Origin: Melanocharis versteri
Lineage: Eukaryota; Chordata; Aves; Passeriformes; Melanocharitidae
DNA: 64,000 bases
Direction: 5' to 3'
NCBI GenBank assembly: GCA_013397845.1
Contig: VZTG01001869.1
Coordinates: forward strand, 76,351 to 140,350
Below, in pieces: positions 26,818 through 36,919 of the stretch (position 1 is the first letter of the stretch; every line of letters begins with the position of its first letter). The notes under the pieces were generated by a model. That model ran no database searches and was not told where the DNA came from. It saw only the letters and a program-made list of their open reading frames with translations. A program made the translations under genes and the position numbers.

Positions 26818-27054
26818 GGGGGGCTGGAACGCGGGGCTGAGGGTATGATGCGGGCTTGGGTCGCAGCTGTGGGACGCAGGCCCCGGAGGCAGGATGTAGA
26901 AGTGGGACGCGGGGCTGGGGAGTGGATCCAGGCAGTGGGACGCGGGTCCGCGAGGAGGGTCCGCCAGGAGAGATAAAGGGGCGGGATACGGGGGCGGGAG
27001 GCGGGTCCTGAGGCGGGAGGCGGGTCCTGAGGCGGGCCCGGAGACGGGATGAGA
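26818..27054 (+). repeat. Degenerate G-rich minisatellite
   Basis: Loose repeats of the form 'gtgggacgcggg..' (about 26870, 26913, 26937) grade into tight repeats of 'aggcgggaggcgggtcctg' at about 26995-27040. The runs of GGG separated by one to three bases fit the G-quadruplex pattern. The array runs straight into the assembly gap, which suggests the gap is more of the same repeat. Confidence 0.75.
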
Positions 27055-27219
27055 NNNNNNNNNNNNNNNNNNNNNNNNNNNNNNNNNNNNNNNNNNNNNN
27101 NNNNNNNNNNNNNNNNNNNNNNNNNNNNNNNNNNNNNNNNNNNNNNNNNNNNNNNNNNNNNNNNNNNNNNNNNNNNNNNNNNNNNNNNNNNNNNNNNNNN
27201 NNNNNNNNNNNNNNNNNNN
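27055..27219. other. Assembly gap (165 N)
   Basis: An unresolved run of N between the G-rich minisatellite and PIGG exon 1. It probably hides the transcription start and part of the 5' UTR. The true length may differ from the number of Ns. Confidence 0.98.
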
Positions 27220-27253
27220 GGGTGGCTGCCGCCGTGGCTGGTGCCGAGCCAGG

Positions 27254-27413
27254 ATGCGGCTGCGCTCGGGGGTGTTCGCCTCCTCCTGCCTCCTCGTGCA
27301 GGCCTTGGGCGTCGCGCTGTTCCTCCGCGGCTTCTTCCCGGTGCCCGTCAGGTCTCTGCCCCGCAGAGAGGCCCGCGCCGACCCTCCCGCCGAGCCGGCC
27401 CCGCCCGGCCCAG
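27254..27413 (+). CDS. PIGG: PIGG coding exon 1 (signal-anchor)
   Basis: It encodes residues 1-53 plus one base of codon 54. The protein starts MRLRSGVFASSCLLVQ, and a hydrophobic span at about residues 7-28 is the N-terminal signal-anchor that places the catalytic domain in the ER lumen. The ATG has A at -3 and begins the frame that matches the family N-terminus. The donor is CCCAG|GTAACG. After the anchor comes a proline- and alanine-rich linker (about 36-53), variable in the family. The exon lies 34 bases after the assembly gap. An upstream in-frame ATG inside the gap cannot be excluded, but the family start fits this one. Confidence 0.93.
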
Positions 27414-30400
27414 GTAACGCGAGCAGCCGCCGGGCGCGCCCCGCCGCTCGGTGTCGCGGGACATCTTTCTGTAGCGCCCTCGTGTTTCCAGACCGGTGTC
27501 CAGAGTAGTTTAGAACTTAGCTGGTTTTTGCGTACGTATGGATCAGAGGCAGGAGTATCTGCTCGCAGTTGCAAAAAGCCTCAAGCGTCAGCTGTCACTT
27601 TTTTGAAGAGTGTACGTTCCTGTCGTTTTATTTCCATTTCCCTGACTGTGATGGAGTCGTGAAACCCGGTCCTGTTTAATGGCAAGTTGCTTGCATTAAA
27701 TGATGCCGCCTCGGCTAAAACGCCTCACGCGTTTCCTGTAATAATTCGCTGGCTGTGTTGTGCCCGAGATTCATTATTTCTGTGATGTTTCTGTGGTGTG
27801 TGAGTGTCTTAAAGCCACCTCAGTGAGGCTTTTAACACCTCGGTAGTTACAAAGCAACTGTGGGAATGCAGCTTGCGATATGCACAGTATTGCCGTCCGT
27901 CACCGTTTCTGTGAAATCACTGTGTTTACACATCCTGCTCTGTTCCATAGCCGAATTTGCGAAATCAAAATTTTCAGGAATCTTTTTATGGAGTCAGTAG
28001 AGGATGTGCTAATAATGTAGTTGTCTTATGTGTCCAGTCACAAATTGCATTAAAGTAATATGAAGAGGACTGTGTACTTGAGAGAGTGTTGTTCAGTGTT
28101 TGGAGCTTCTGGTGTTAAACTTCAGGTTCACTTGGCAGCTGGATGGAGTAGTATTTACGAAAATACTACATATACAAAGTATATACAAACGGTATACAAA
28201 GTTCTTGCTCGGGACACCTACTTATGGTTAACTTTTTGGAGCAGGACTGAAGCTGCCGAACTGGGTCTTTAGCCACTTGATAATTATTGTTAATTCTTCC
28301 GAAGTGTGTGACGTTATGCCTGTGGGGACAGGCTTACTTAAATCGTGAAAACAGTGGAGAGAACAAAAGGTTGTGTGATTTAGAGTGTGATGTGCTGGTA
28401 TTGGTTAAGTAGGAACACTGAAAGAGTCTAATCCGGTAACAAGACTGAGTAGTTTCTGCTGAATGACAGGTTGATTTTTAGCTGGAGTTTGCCAAGACTC
28501 TCACAGATATTTGATAGGCTGCTGTGAGTGAAATATTGCATTCACATGTGGTTATTAGCAGGGGACTAATATAGAAGGAGACTGTTTGGGTGGGAAGGAG
28601 ATGTCAGACAGTTTGGTTTTGAAAGGACTGGTTTATGTTCAAGAGTGGAAGTGTGCACCACAGGGTTCCACAAGGAGTTTAAATATAGGCATGTCACTAG
28701 CAAGCCTAGGTGTAGTAGGCAAAAATGGAGTGACAGTGGAAGAATACTTACTTTCTGTAGTTCTTGGTTACAATTTGCTTGCAGAGTGACGTCTGGATGG
28801 TAACATCTAAATGCAGGGTATTGCTTACTAAACCATGATGCAGAAGGCTTTCAACCTACTTTAGACTTACTCAGAAAATAATATTTCTCCAGCGCTTCTG
28901 TAACTCCTGAATGTTTCACTTTGTGAGTCCTGGCTGCCACTGAGTGCATGCTGTCTTGGCTGTGAGAAGGCTGTGATACTGAATGCTTGCAGCACATCGT
29001 TGTAATAAGTTCTTGGTAGAGAACCTGTGGTTTTCTGCACAGAAGTTTGGGTTCATTTAAAGTAACTGTTTTCTAAGTAACTCTGGCAGAGATAAATAAG
29101 CATGCTGCATGGCGAGACTTAGACGATGTGTTGCTTTAGCTATCTTACAGTAGGTACTTTCATTTGCCTTGTAAATGACTCCAAATTCATTTGAACTTCT
29201 CAATACTTTGACTTTCTGATAAATAATACTGCAGGAGGAAGGTAGGAGTAGAGTATATGTGTTTGTGATTTGAACATTTTTGGTGTCCAGCAAGCTTGCT
29301 TTCGCTAAGCGAGTGGATAGAAGAAAGATTTAACCAACAGCACATCCAGTGGTGCTTTCTTGTTTTTCATGGAGAGCCAAGGCATGCCTGCTAAGTTGAT
29401 ACTTCAAGTCATGGAAAAACAAAATTATCAGTTTAATTAGGATTGCTTGCAGTTAGCATTTTGTTGTTGTTGAGATTTCCTCCTTCTCCCTGCTGTGCCC
29501 TCCTCCCCCATTTCCTGATACTAGTTACTAGCAGTAACTAGTCTGTGAATGTCAGTTTGTTGATGCTTATCTGTGTACCCCAAAATACAGTTTCTGAGGT
29601 TGTTTTTGAGGTTGTTGTGTTAGGCACACCATTATCTGTGACCTTTCCAAATTGTCAACCACTTGTTGAAGAAAAAAACCTTTACTCCAAAGCAGTATAA
29701 AACCCCTAACTTTATATAATGCATATACTGAGAAGTTGATTCAACACAATGATGTCTGAGTAGAGGTCTGTGGGTAGGATACATTCTGCTTCCATTTTGC
29801 CCTTCTGTGTTTTTTTCCTGATAGAGAAATGAGACTTGTAGAAGTTGGGGCAAAAATGCTTCTGTAGGAGCTAAATGTCACCATCTGGACCAAATTCCAT
29901 GCAGATGAAGAGTCGCCGTGGCCAGAATTAGGTCCATGCAAGAGAAAGAGGTGGGCTTGAAGGCATGACGTTGCCTACTACTTGATGCACAGCAGCATTT
30001 TTCTGTACCCACCTATATTCAGGGAATTCTGGAATTGGATTTTGGCCCTGCAGTTGCCATCGCTGAATTACCTTGGCATACAGTCTTCTACCTCGAAGGG
30101 AGTGAACGTGCACAGATCTATTTCATACAAGTTTCAGTGAAATTGTCTCTTTCTTTGTAATCTTCCTGTTATCTTACGGTGAGATTTGGTAAAGAGGCAT
30201 TGTTTATGTTGTGATGTGCAAAATTGGGTATTAGCACAAGTGAGTGCTATGTCTTTTTTCTAACAGAAGTTGACTGTCAGATACAATTAGCTCAGCTTTA
30301 CTGAGGAAAAAAGAGAGAAGGTAGCTGCTATCCCTTCTTATTATGTTGAACACTCTCCATTTCAAAGCCTCCCCTAAGTTTTCCCAATTTCACATCACAC

Positions 30401-30655
30401 ATTCCATTCACATTTTGTTTTACTTTCTAGAATTGGTATTGGAGTTGTTGTGTTATTCCTGTGCTGGATAGCTTGAAAACTCTTCTTGCTCAGATTACTT
30501 CTCATGTTTGCTCTTTGCAGCTTCTCATTTCTGGGTGTAAAATTAATAAAGAAGTTGAAAGCACTCATTTATGTGGTGAAGTTGTCCTTTAACTTCTGTC
30601 TAGTCTTTGGTAAAATTTGTTGGTGACTTTTATATACCCTGTTTTTGTTGCTTAG
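27414..30655 (+). other. PIGG: PIGG intron 1
   Basis: 3.2 kb, phase 1. The acceptor is TTGCTTAG|GA. No repeat family is recognised with confidence. The segment at 29880-30120 is slightly GC-richer and may be an old unclassified element. Confidence 0.85.
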
Positions 30656-30861
30656 GAATGGTTTCTAACTGGACCAAGATTCCTCCACCACTTTTCAAAA
30701 AAGTTGTCATTGTGCTGATAGATGCTTTGAGAGACGACTTTGTGTTTGGATCCAAAGGTAAACAGTTCATGCCATATACTACTCAAGTGGTTGAAAAAGG
30801 GACTTCCTACAGTTTCATTGCTGAAGCCAAGCCACCCACTGTGACTATGCCTCGAATTAAG
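30656..30861 (+). CDS. PIGG: PIGG coding exon 2 (catalytic core start)
   Basis: It completes Gly54 and encodes residues 55-122. It holds the first catalytic strand VVIVLIDALRDDFVF, in which Asp76 is the expected metal ligand of the alkaline phosphatase superfamily. It also holds the KPPTVTMPR motif (112-120), whose Thr115 (or Thr117) is the expected nucleophile that carries the phosphoethanolamine. N58-W-T60 is a glycosylation sequon conserved in human PIGG. The acceptor is TTGCTTAG|G and the donor ATTAAG|GTAAGT, a perfect consensus. The frame continues past the donor, but the intron reading loses similarity immediately. Confidence 0.96.
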
Positions 30862-31851
30862 GTAAGTGGGTTTTTTTCTATTGTTTCATTGGGGAAGCTT
30901 TTGAAGTATGAGTTGTTTCATATGCTTGGAGTTGGCATAAAGGACAGGTTTGTAGTGTTAGTGCAGTATATGGCTGAATGTCTCTTTGCTGTAGTAGTGC
31001 GTGTGATAGACTCCTGATTTGCCATGGGCAAGAGGTTAAGGACAGATAAGGCTCTAGGGCAGGCTTAAATGATTGACATAGCCTTTTTATTTGTAATCAT
31101 GGGAAGGCAATAGCCTCTTAGTTGTCAAATATTCCAGTTGTCTTCTATCCAGGAACATTTCTATTGTATTTCTCTGTGTTCTTGTAACTTCTGAGAGAAA
31201 ATCCAGTTTGGTATAAAATTGTTTTGTCGTAGGGATGTTTTTGAAGAGCTTAAAAAGGAAATTGTGCCAAGTTCCAGGTAACTACAAGATGAATTGTGGT
31301 GGTGTCATCAAAATACTTGATCATCCGGGCTTGTCAGTGGTAGATATGGGTAACACCTGTGCATTGGAGAAGATGAGGGAGTGATCATTGGTTGGTCAAC
31401 TAGCAGGCGAGTGAGAGAGTGAGGGGCAGACAGTCCGGTAACTCTTTATGGGTGGAGTTCATTGCTTTTTTTAGAAGTTTCTTACTTACTGTTTTAAAGG
31501 TAGTGTCACTGTTAATGTTGAGACATTACTTAGACCTAAACTGCCTTTTGGTGGTTTAATGACCAGCAAATGAAGCAAATTTCAACTGTCATAGAAAGTC
31601 TTTTTTCTGTCCATTAATTAAGACAGTATTATTTTTACCTTTGTAAAGCAGTTATCTCTGACATCAACTAGCACTGTGTTGTGGCAGATGAGGTTACGTG
31701 GCAAGACAGCTTGTGTTCTTTTACTTTGTTTCCTTACCAAAAATATGATTTGTCTGCCATCTGGCTTATTGCTTCCTCCCATTTACATTGCAACTGTCTT
31801 CTGAACACTGGAAGTTTCTTGTTTAATGTGTCTCTTTTCCTGTTTCATTAG
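30862..31851 (+). other. PIGG: PIGG intron 2
   Basis: 990 bases, phase 0, GTAAGT...TTTCATTAG. Nothing else seen. Confidence 0.9.
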
Positions 31852-32061
31852 GCTTTGATGACAGGTAGCATACCTGGTTTCATCGACGTTGTTGTGAACC
31901 TCAATTCACCAGCTCTGTTGGATGACAATCTGATATGGCAGGCAAAAACAGCTGGGAAAAGAATAATATTTTATGGTGATGATACTTGGGTCAAGTTGTT
32001 CCCAAAGCACTTCGTGGAATATGATGGAACAACATCATTTTTTGTGTCAGACTTTACAGAG
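31852..32061 (+). CDS. PIGG: PIGG coding exon 3 (phosphodiesterase domain)
   Basis: Exactly 70 codons, residues 123-192. The text ALMTGSIPGFIDVVVNLNSP, the later KRIIFYGDDTWVKLFP and the closing YDGTTSFFVSDFTE are hallmark PIGG/PIGO segments of the type I phosphodiesterase fold. In related enzymes the GDDTW region lies close to the active site. The acceptor is TTTCATTAG|GCT and the donor ACAGAG|GTGAGA. Both junctions are phase 0, so skipping this exon would keep the frame but delete a core part of the domain. Confidence 0.96.
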
Positions 32062-33567
32062 GTGAGAGGCTTTGTATGATCCCAGGTTCAATGACGTGAG
32101 TACAAACAAACAGTGTCAGTTTCTGAGAATGGGTGAATAAAGCTATCCTTATTCTGAAATATGCACCTGGCAATTAAATAGAAATTGGATTTGTATGTCT
32201 TTTTTGGTGTGGGCACATGAAGCTAAGTATTTCAGTCCCTCATGCATGTGCTGTAAGAAGTGTTGGGATGATACAGTCATCATCAATGTATCACTCTGTA
32301 ACTTTCCTGAACATACCATTTTCTCACAAAACCTGTTGTGGTTAGAAGTTAGGCCAGTTGCTTGGTTTAAAAATTCCACTATCCACATTTTCAGTTTGCT
32401 ATCAGATTTTTTTAGTTAGTGCAATCTTGAAGAGACCCATTAATATATTATCTTGGTCTCTTAGAGGCATACTTTTATAGTATTGCATCACTTTTGTAAT
32501 TGCAATGGGAGTAGTGTTTCTTTATGTTATCAAAGAGGGAGCGTAGAAAGTAAGTGAAACAAATCCTGAAAATTCTTACTCTGGGCACATTCAAAGAGTA
32601 AATGCTTTGGCAAATTTACTCCATTTTTGGACCTTTATGATTTCTAAAACCTCAAGCCATTGGCCTGCTGCTACTGACTGAAGTATTTTATTATTTAAGG
32701 AAGTTAGAAAGGTCTAACATGAATTGGAAGACATGTTTAGTTGGTTATGCTGATAAGACTTGCAAAAGCTTCAACCTGGAGTGAAAAGTGCAAATGTTCT
32801 ACTGGATCTATGGTTATGTGGCTCTCAAGCTCTTTATGCAGTCCTTATGCTGTCTTAATATAGTCTATTAAGCACACAGCTTTTTGTAGTTTTTTTTGGT
32901 AATTATGTGCAAACTCAAAAAAATAATGTCACATGTGAAATATTGTAGGGATTTTTAATTACTGAAGACAATATATGCAACTAAAAATGTATTGTCAACC
33001 TAAGCAGGAAAACAGGTGAGTTAGGCCCCAAATAGCACTTTTCAAATAGTTTTTCTTTCTCACTATGTCATCAGTTCTTTTACTGATAGCAAGTACAATC
33101 TTCTTGTGTTTGCACACTAGCAAAAATGGAGTTGAAAGATCAGGGTTTGTTGTACCCCTGAGCTTCCCATCGCTAAACTGAGGCTTTTTATTGTACTTGT
33201 GATACTTGATGTATCACATATGAAGTGATAATCTGGAGTGTGAAGGATGAAAGTGGCTGAAAAGTTCTTGAAACAGCTTTTAAAAGTTTCTGTGGAAGCT
33301 TGGCAACCCATTTGCCATGCCTGTATTTTATCTGATGCATTATTACCAGAAAAAATGAAATGGAGTGCAGAATCTGTTTTGTAAGACAGATGTATTTGAC
33401 TGCCTGACATTGAACTTATCATTTTTTTTCTTATTAACATTGTGAGTGACTAGAATTCTCATGAACCTCTATGGAATTTTCATGGGTAGTGTAGTTAATT
33501 TTTTTGTGCTTTTTCCAAGAGGAATTTTTTTTTTTTTTACCTTATAATTGTTTTCCTTTTCTTTGAG
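32062..33567 (+). other. PIGG: PIGG intron 3
   Basis: 1.5 kb, phase 0. The acceptor side has a long T-run (about 33525-33538) followed by TTTGAG|GTT. No repeats recognised. Confidence 0.88.
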
Positions 33568-33756
33568 GTTGATGATAATGTTACCAGACATTTGGATAGA
33601 GTGTTAAAGAGGGAAGACTGGGATCTCCTAATACTACATTACCTGGGGTTGGACCATATTGGTCATATGACTGGGCCGAACAGCCCGTTAGTGGGACCAA
33701 AACTTCGTGAAATGGATAACATACTGAAGAAGATTCATATTTCCCTTCTTTCAAAG
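33568..33756 (+). CDS. PIGG: PIGG coding exon 4 (metal-binding DxxxH)
   Basis: 63 codons, residues 193-255. It contains DWDLLILHYLGLDHIGHMTG, in which Asp221 and His225 form the DxxxH metal-binding motif shared by GPI ethanolamine-phosphate transferases and other alkaline-phosphatase-fold enzymes. The following GPNSPLVGPKLREMDNIL is also strongly family-specific. The donor TCAAAG|GTAATA is slightly weaker than consensus. The acceptor TTTGAG|GTT has a G before the AG-junction context but gives the only in-frame match. Confidence 0.96.
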
Positions 33757-35305
33757 GTAATACAGCTTCCTCTTCGGTCAGTGTCTGTTAGTTGTGGACT
33801 GACATTAAAATGCTTGCTGGTTGTTGCTGGTAGCTTCTTTATTCATAGACTAAAGTGTGTATTCTGTTCTTTGGCTTCCTGGGCCATTTCCCAGTGTAGC
33901 ATTTTTAAGGATTTGGTGGCTGATCTTAGTAACATCTGCTAACAGCCTCTCCTGGGCAGCTGTGGGAAATAACACCCCCTTGGTGTGCAGGAAGAGGAGA
34001 GGAATGCCTGCCAAAATTCTGTCATCACTTGTGAATTAAAATGGTTGTTGGTGTGCTTTCTAGGAATGAAATTCAGCAGAAGGAGTAATGGGCATGTGTA
34101 GCTAATGGCTCTGATGTCCAGAATTATGAAGGTATACCTAATTCTTTGATATTTGATAAATTCAAATGGAAATGGTGATCTTAAACTGCCTTTTTATGGT
34201 AAATATAGCACATCTGAGTCTGTTTTTAGATTTGTAAATACTGGCTGTCACTTACCTAAGCAGTCTGGATTCTGAAATACCAAGTCCTACTTCCAAGTGG
34301 CCTGAAGCTTTTTTTATTGTTTGTGTTTGGCTACTGCAATTCAGAATAGGTGATCATGAAATTTCATTAGTGTTTTTAGTCAAATGGATACTGTTACATG
34401 AAAAGAGAGGTTAAATCCTGTGTGTGGAAGTTCCATGAATGTTACAGTGGTTTTGCTGCTGTTTTTTAGTATGTTTGCTTTTGCCATTTTTATTCAAGCC
34501 TTTATCTCAGTTCTAGAATTCAGACATAATAAAAGCACTTCACTTTTTGGATAGAATAGGTACTGGTAATAACTAGAGATGACAAAAAGCTACTTTGTTG
34601 TTGAATGACTGTTAGTTTTCTGCCACTTTGATTTGTTAGCTCAAAATTCTTGGACAGGCCTCACTTACGTTTCTGTTTCTCTTTATTCAGAAACATACAC
34701 ATCATTTAACATCATTCTTTAACAGCCATTAACAATCAGTCTTCACTGACTGTCAGATTTCAACCTCAGATCAGTCAGATTTCAACCCCTAAAGCCCTTG
34801 GGAAACTAGAGACTATTAGAAATAGGATTATTTTTTAATATTGAATTGATATTATGTTAATATTTACAATATTAATAATTCAGCATGTATATTAAAACTT
34901 AGTGAAGCTGAAGAAATGAAGAGGGGGAATATTTATCTGTTAATGATGCTCTTCTGGGACTTCTGATTTTCTTTTCACGGTGTGATAGCCTTTATTTAAT
35001 CTTCCAGAGAGTTTCTTGTGACTCTGTAAATTCAGGGTGTTTTAAAAAGCTTTTTTTGTGCTTTTTTTTGCTAAGATACTGACAAGTGTGTTAGATATGT
35101 ATGTGCCTTAACTTTTGAAGATTACTATTACTGAGTTACACTTAATTGCAGCCATCTCTTGTTATCTGCCCAGGGTGTTGTGAGCAGGTTTCAAAAATGA
35201 AGTTAATTTTGAGACATATTCAGGTTTGAAAATCATGAAGATAGTGAAATGATATAAATGAACTGTGTATGTATGGTAACTTAGATTTTTTTCTGTGATT
35301 TGCAG
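33757..35305 (+). other. PIGG: PIGG intron 4
   Basis: 1.5 kb, phase 0. It carries the first copy of the 60-base direct repeat (34791-34850) and just before it a short internal duplication (CAGATTTCAACC twice at about 34750-34787). Confidence 0.88.
34791..34850 (+). repeat. 60-bp direct repeat, copy A
   Basis: It matches 36860-36919 at 57 of 60 positions by direct reading. The start is AAAGCCCTTGGGAAACTAGA and the end TATTGAATTGAT. The copies lie 2,069 bases apart in the same orientation, one in intron 4 and one in intron 5. Confidence 0.95.
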
Positions 35306-35444
35306 GAAGAAGCATCTCTGCCGAATTTGCTAGTTGTTTGTGGGGATCATGGGATGTCTGATACAGGCAGTCATGGTGGTTCTTCAGAAGGAGAAGTGCA
35401 CACACCACTGCTGTTCATCAGCTCTGCTTTTGAGAAGAGAAGTG
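35306..35444 (+). CDS. PIGG: PIGG coding exon 5 (DH metal-binding motif)
   Basis: 46 codons plus one base, residues 256-301 and the first base of codon 302. It carries LLVVCGDHGMSDTGSHGG: Asp269 and His270 are metal ligands, and His278 is the further active-site histidine of this superfamily. The acceptor GATTTGCAG|GAA is good. The donor AGTG|GTAAGG is good and keeps phase 1 into exon 6. An ERV-derived insertion begins only 35 bases beyond the donor, and copies of a 60-base direct repeat lie on both sides of the exon. Both are unusual surroundings for a catalytic exon. Confidence 0.96.
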
Positions 35445-35478
35445 GTAAGGATCAAAGAAGCATCACCTTTTTTAGAAC

Positions 35479-36100
35479 TGTCTTAGTTTCAGATGGAATA
35501 GTTAATTTTCTTCTTAGTAGCTGGTACAGGGCCGTTTTATGTTGATAACAGGCTGGTGTTTTAGTGTTTACTCTGAATTAAGGACTTTTCTGTTTCCCGT
35601 CCTCTGCCATTGGGCAGGTGCGAAAGGACAGCTGACCTGAACTGACCAGAGGGGTATTCCATACCATGGAACATCCTGCCTAGTATATAAACTGGAGCTG
35701 CCAGTCACTGCTCGGGGGTGGACTGGACATTGGTCAGCAGGTGGTGATGAATTTTATTGTGAATCACTTGTTTCTCTTGGGTTTTATTCTTCTCCCTGTC
35801 TCCTTTTCATTACTATTATTATGATAATATTTTATTTTGTTTCAATTATTAAACTGTTCTAGTCTCAACCCATGAGGTTTACCTTTTCTTTCTGATTCTC
35901 CTCCCCACCAGGATGGGGGATGTGAGTGAACGAGTGGCTGCGTGGTACTTGGTGTGATGCTCCAGTAGGTACCAGTGCATAGTGTACTGTAATAGGATGG
36001 GAACACTACTACTGCATATTACTGTAAAAAGAACAGCCATAATAATTATGTGTAGATTATAGTAGTTACTATTGTAATGGAAAGGGCACCTGCTGATCGG
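35479..36100 (+). mobile_element. ERV LTR, sense copy of an inverted pair
   Basis: It begins TGTCTTAGTTTCAGATGG and follows a familiar avian ERV LTR: 'agttaattttcttcttagta' early in U3, AGCTGACCTGAACTG at 35630-35644, TATTCCATACC, TATATAA at about 35683, an ATTAAA poly-A signal near 35849, 'ctcaacccatgaggttt', and the U5 text ending 'gagtggctgcgtggtacttg' near 35951. Homology stops there, short of the normal LTR 3' end. The region from about 35955 to 36080 is the unclear centre between the two inverted copies. No retroviral genes are present. Confidence 0.82.
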
Positions 36101-36426
36101 TGCCCAGCCCATCTTCAAGCAGCAATCCACAGCCCCCAGTCAATTGCCTCCTGTTTGTGTACTGGCTACGATACTCTATGGTATGGACTATTCCTTCGAC
36201 CAGTTCAGGTCAGCTACCCCAGCTGCATTCCCTCCCAGCTTCTCACGCATCTGCTCACTGGCAGAGCACAGGGAGTGGAAAAGTTCTTGATTTAGAGTAA
36301 GCCTTCCTTGCCAACAGCTAAAACGTAAGTGTGTTATCAACATTATTCTCATACTGAATCCAAAACATAGCCCCTGTACCAGATATTAGGACGATAATTA
36401 ACTGTGTCCCAGTTGAAACCAGGACA
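36080..36426 (-). mobile_element. ERV LTR, antisense copy of an inverted pair
   Basis: Read on the - strand from 36426, it starts TGTCCTGGTTTCAACTGGGA, the usual 5' end of the same LTR family. It continues with the 'ggggctatgttttggatt' and 'gttgataacac' blocks, AGCTGACCTGAACTG (complement of 36201-36215), the 'tccatacca' block and 'gatcagcaggtg'. It therefore holds U3 and the start of R, and faces the sense copy. The right outer end is followed directly by AGAAC (36427-36431), the same five bases that precede the sense copy at 35474-35478. Confidence 0.82.
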
Positions 36427-36859
36427 AGAACAGACTGGCAACTCTAATTTATATTATTCTAGAATACTTCTTGAAAAGTGGTTTGGTTTGTTCTACAGGT
36501 GTTTGGGAAAGCCCATTCTGTGTGATCCAAAACTCTAGTTTTAGGCAAAGTTAGCATTTGTATCTTGGTGAACCCATGAATCAGGCTTTGTGACCACTGA
36601 GAGAATTGTGTATTTCTCAGATGGTAATCTTTTACACCATTGTCCTATCTGAGTGCTGAGAGCTGATGAGATCTGTTGTCAGGATCCTAGGCTAATGGTA
36701 AATGAATAGATTTAGATGCAAAATCCTATTTGAAGTGAGTTAAAATTTTGTCTTTCATGGCCAGAATATTTCCTTGGCTTCCATTCTTCCCTCTTTGACA
36801 GCTGACAGCTGGAGGAATGAATGACAATTTCTCATGCAGAGTTAACCAGAAGGAGGAAG

Positions 36860-36919
36860 AAAGCCCTTGGGAGACTAGAGACTATTAGAAATAGAATTAT
36901 TTTTTAATATTAAATTGAT
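36860..36919 (+). repeat. 60-bp direct repeat, copy B
   Basis: The counterpart of 34791-34850, with three substitutions (A/G, G/A, G/A). It lies 434 bases to the right of the LTR insertion. Confidence 0.95.

Larger units (their letters stand above)
26750..27500 (+). promoter_or_regulatory. PIGG: CpG-island promoter of PIGG
   Basis: GC content and CpG density rise abruptly at about 26760 and fall off after about 27500, enclosing the gap and the first coding exon. This is the expected CpG-island promoter of a housekeeping GPI-biosynthesis gene. The island contains several GGGCGG-like Sp1 boxes, for example near 26980-27040, and no obvious TATA box at the right distance. The transcription start probably falls in or just beside the N gap, so the 5' UTR cannot be placed. 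Confidence 0.75.

Noticed and set aside
26192..26848. 218-codon open frame upstream of PIGG
   Set aside because: No domain, and it runs into the CpG island where stops are rare. Not in frame with or spliced obviously to PIGG.
26651..27574. 307-codon - strand frame spanning the N gap
   Set aside because: It is open only because the Ns read as X and the flanks are GC-rich. It is antisense to PIGG exon 1.
30862..31016. Open reading continuing from PIGG exon 2 into intron 2
   Set aside because: A perfect GTAAGT donor stands at 30862 and similarity to PIGG resumes exactly at 31852 in phase. The read-through is an intron.
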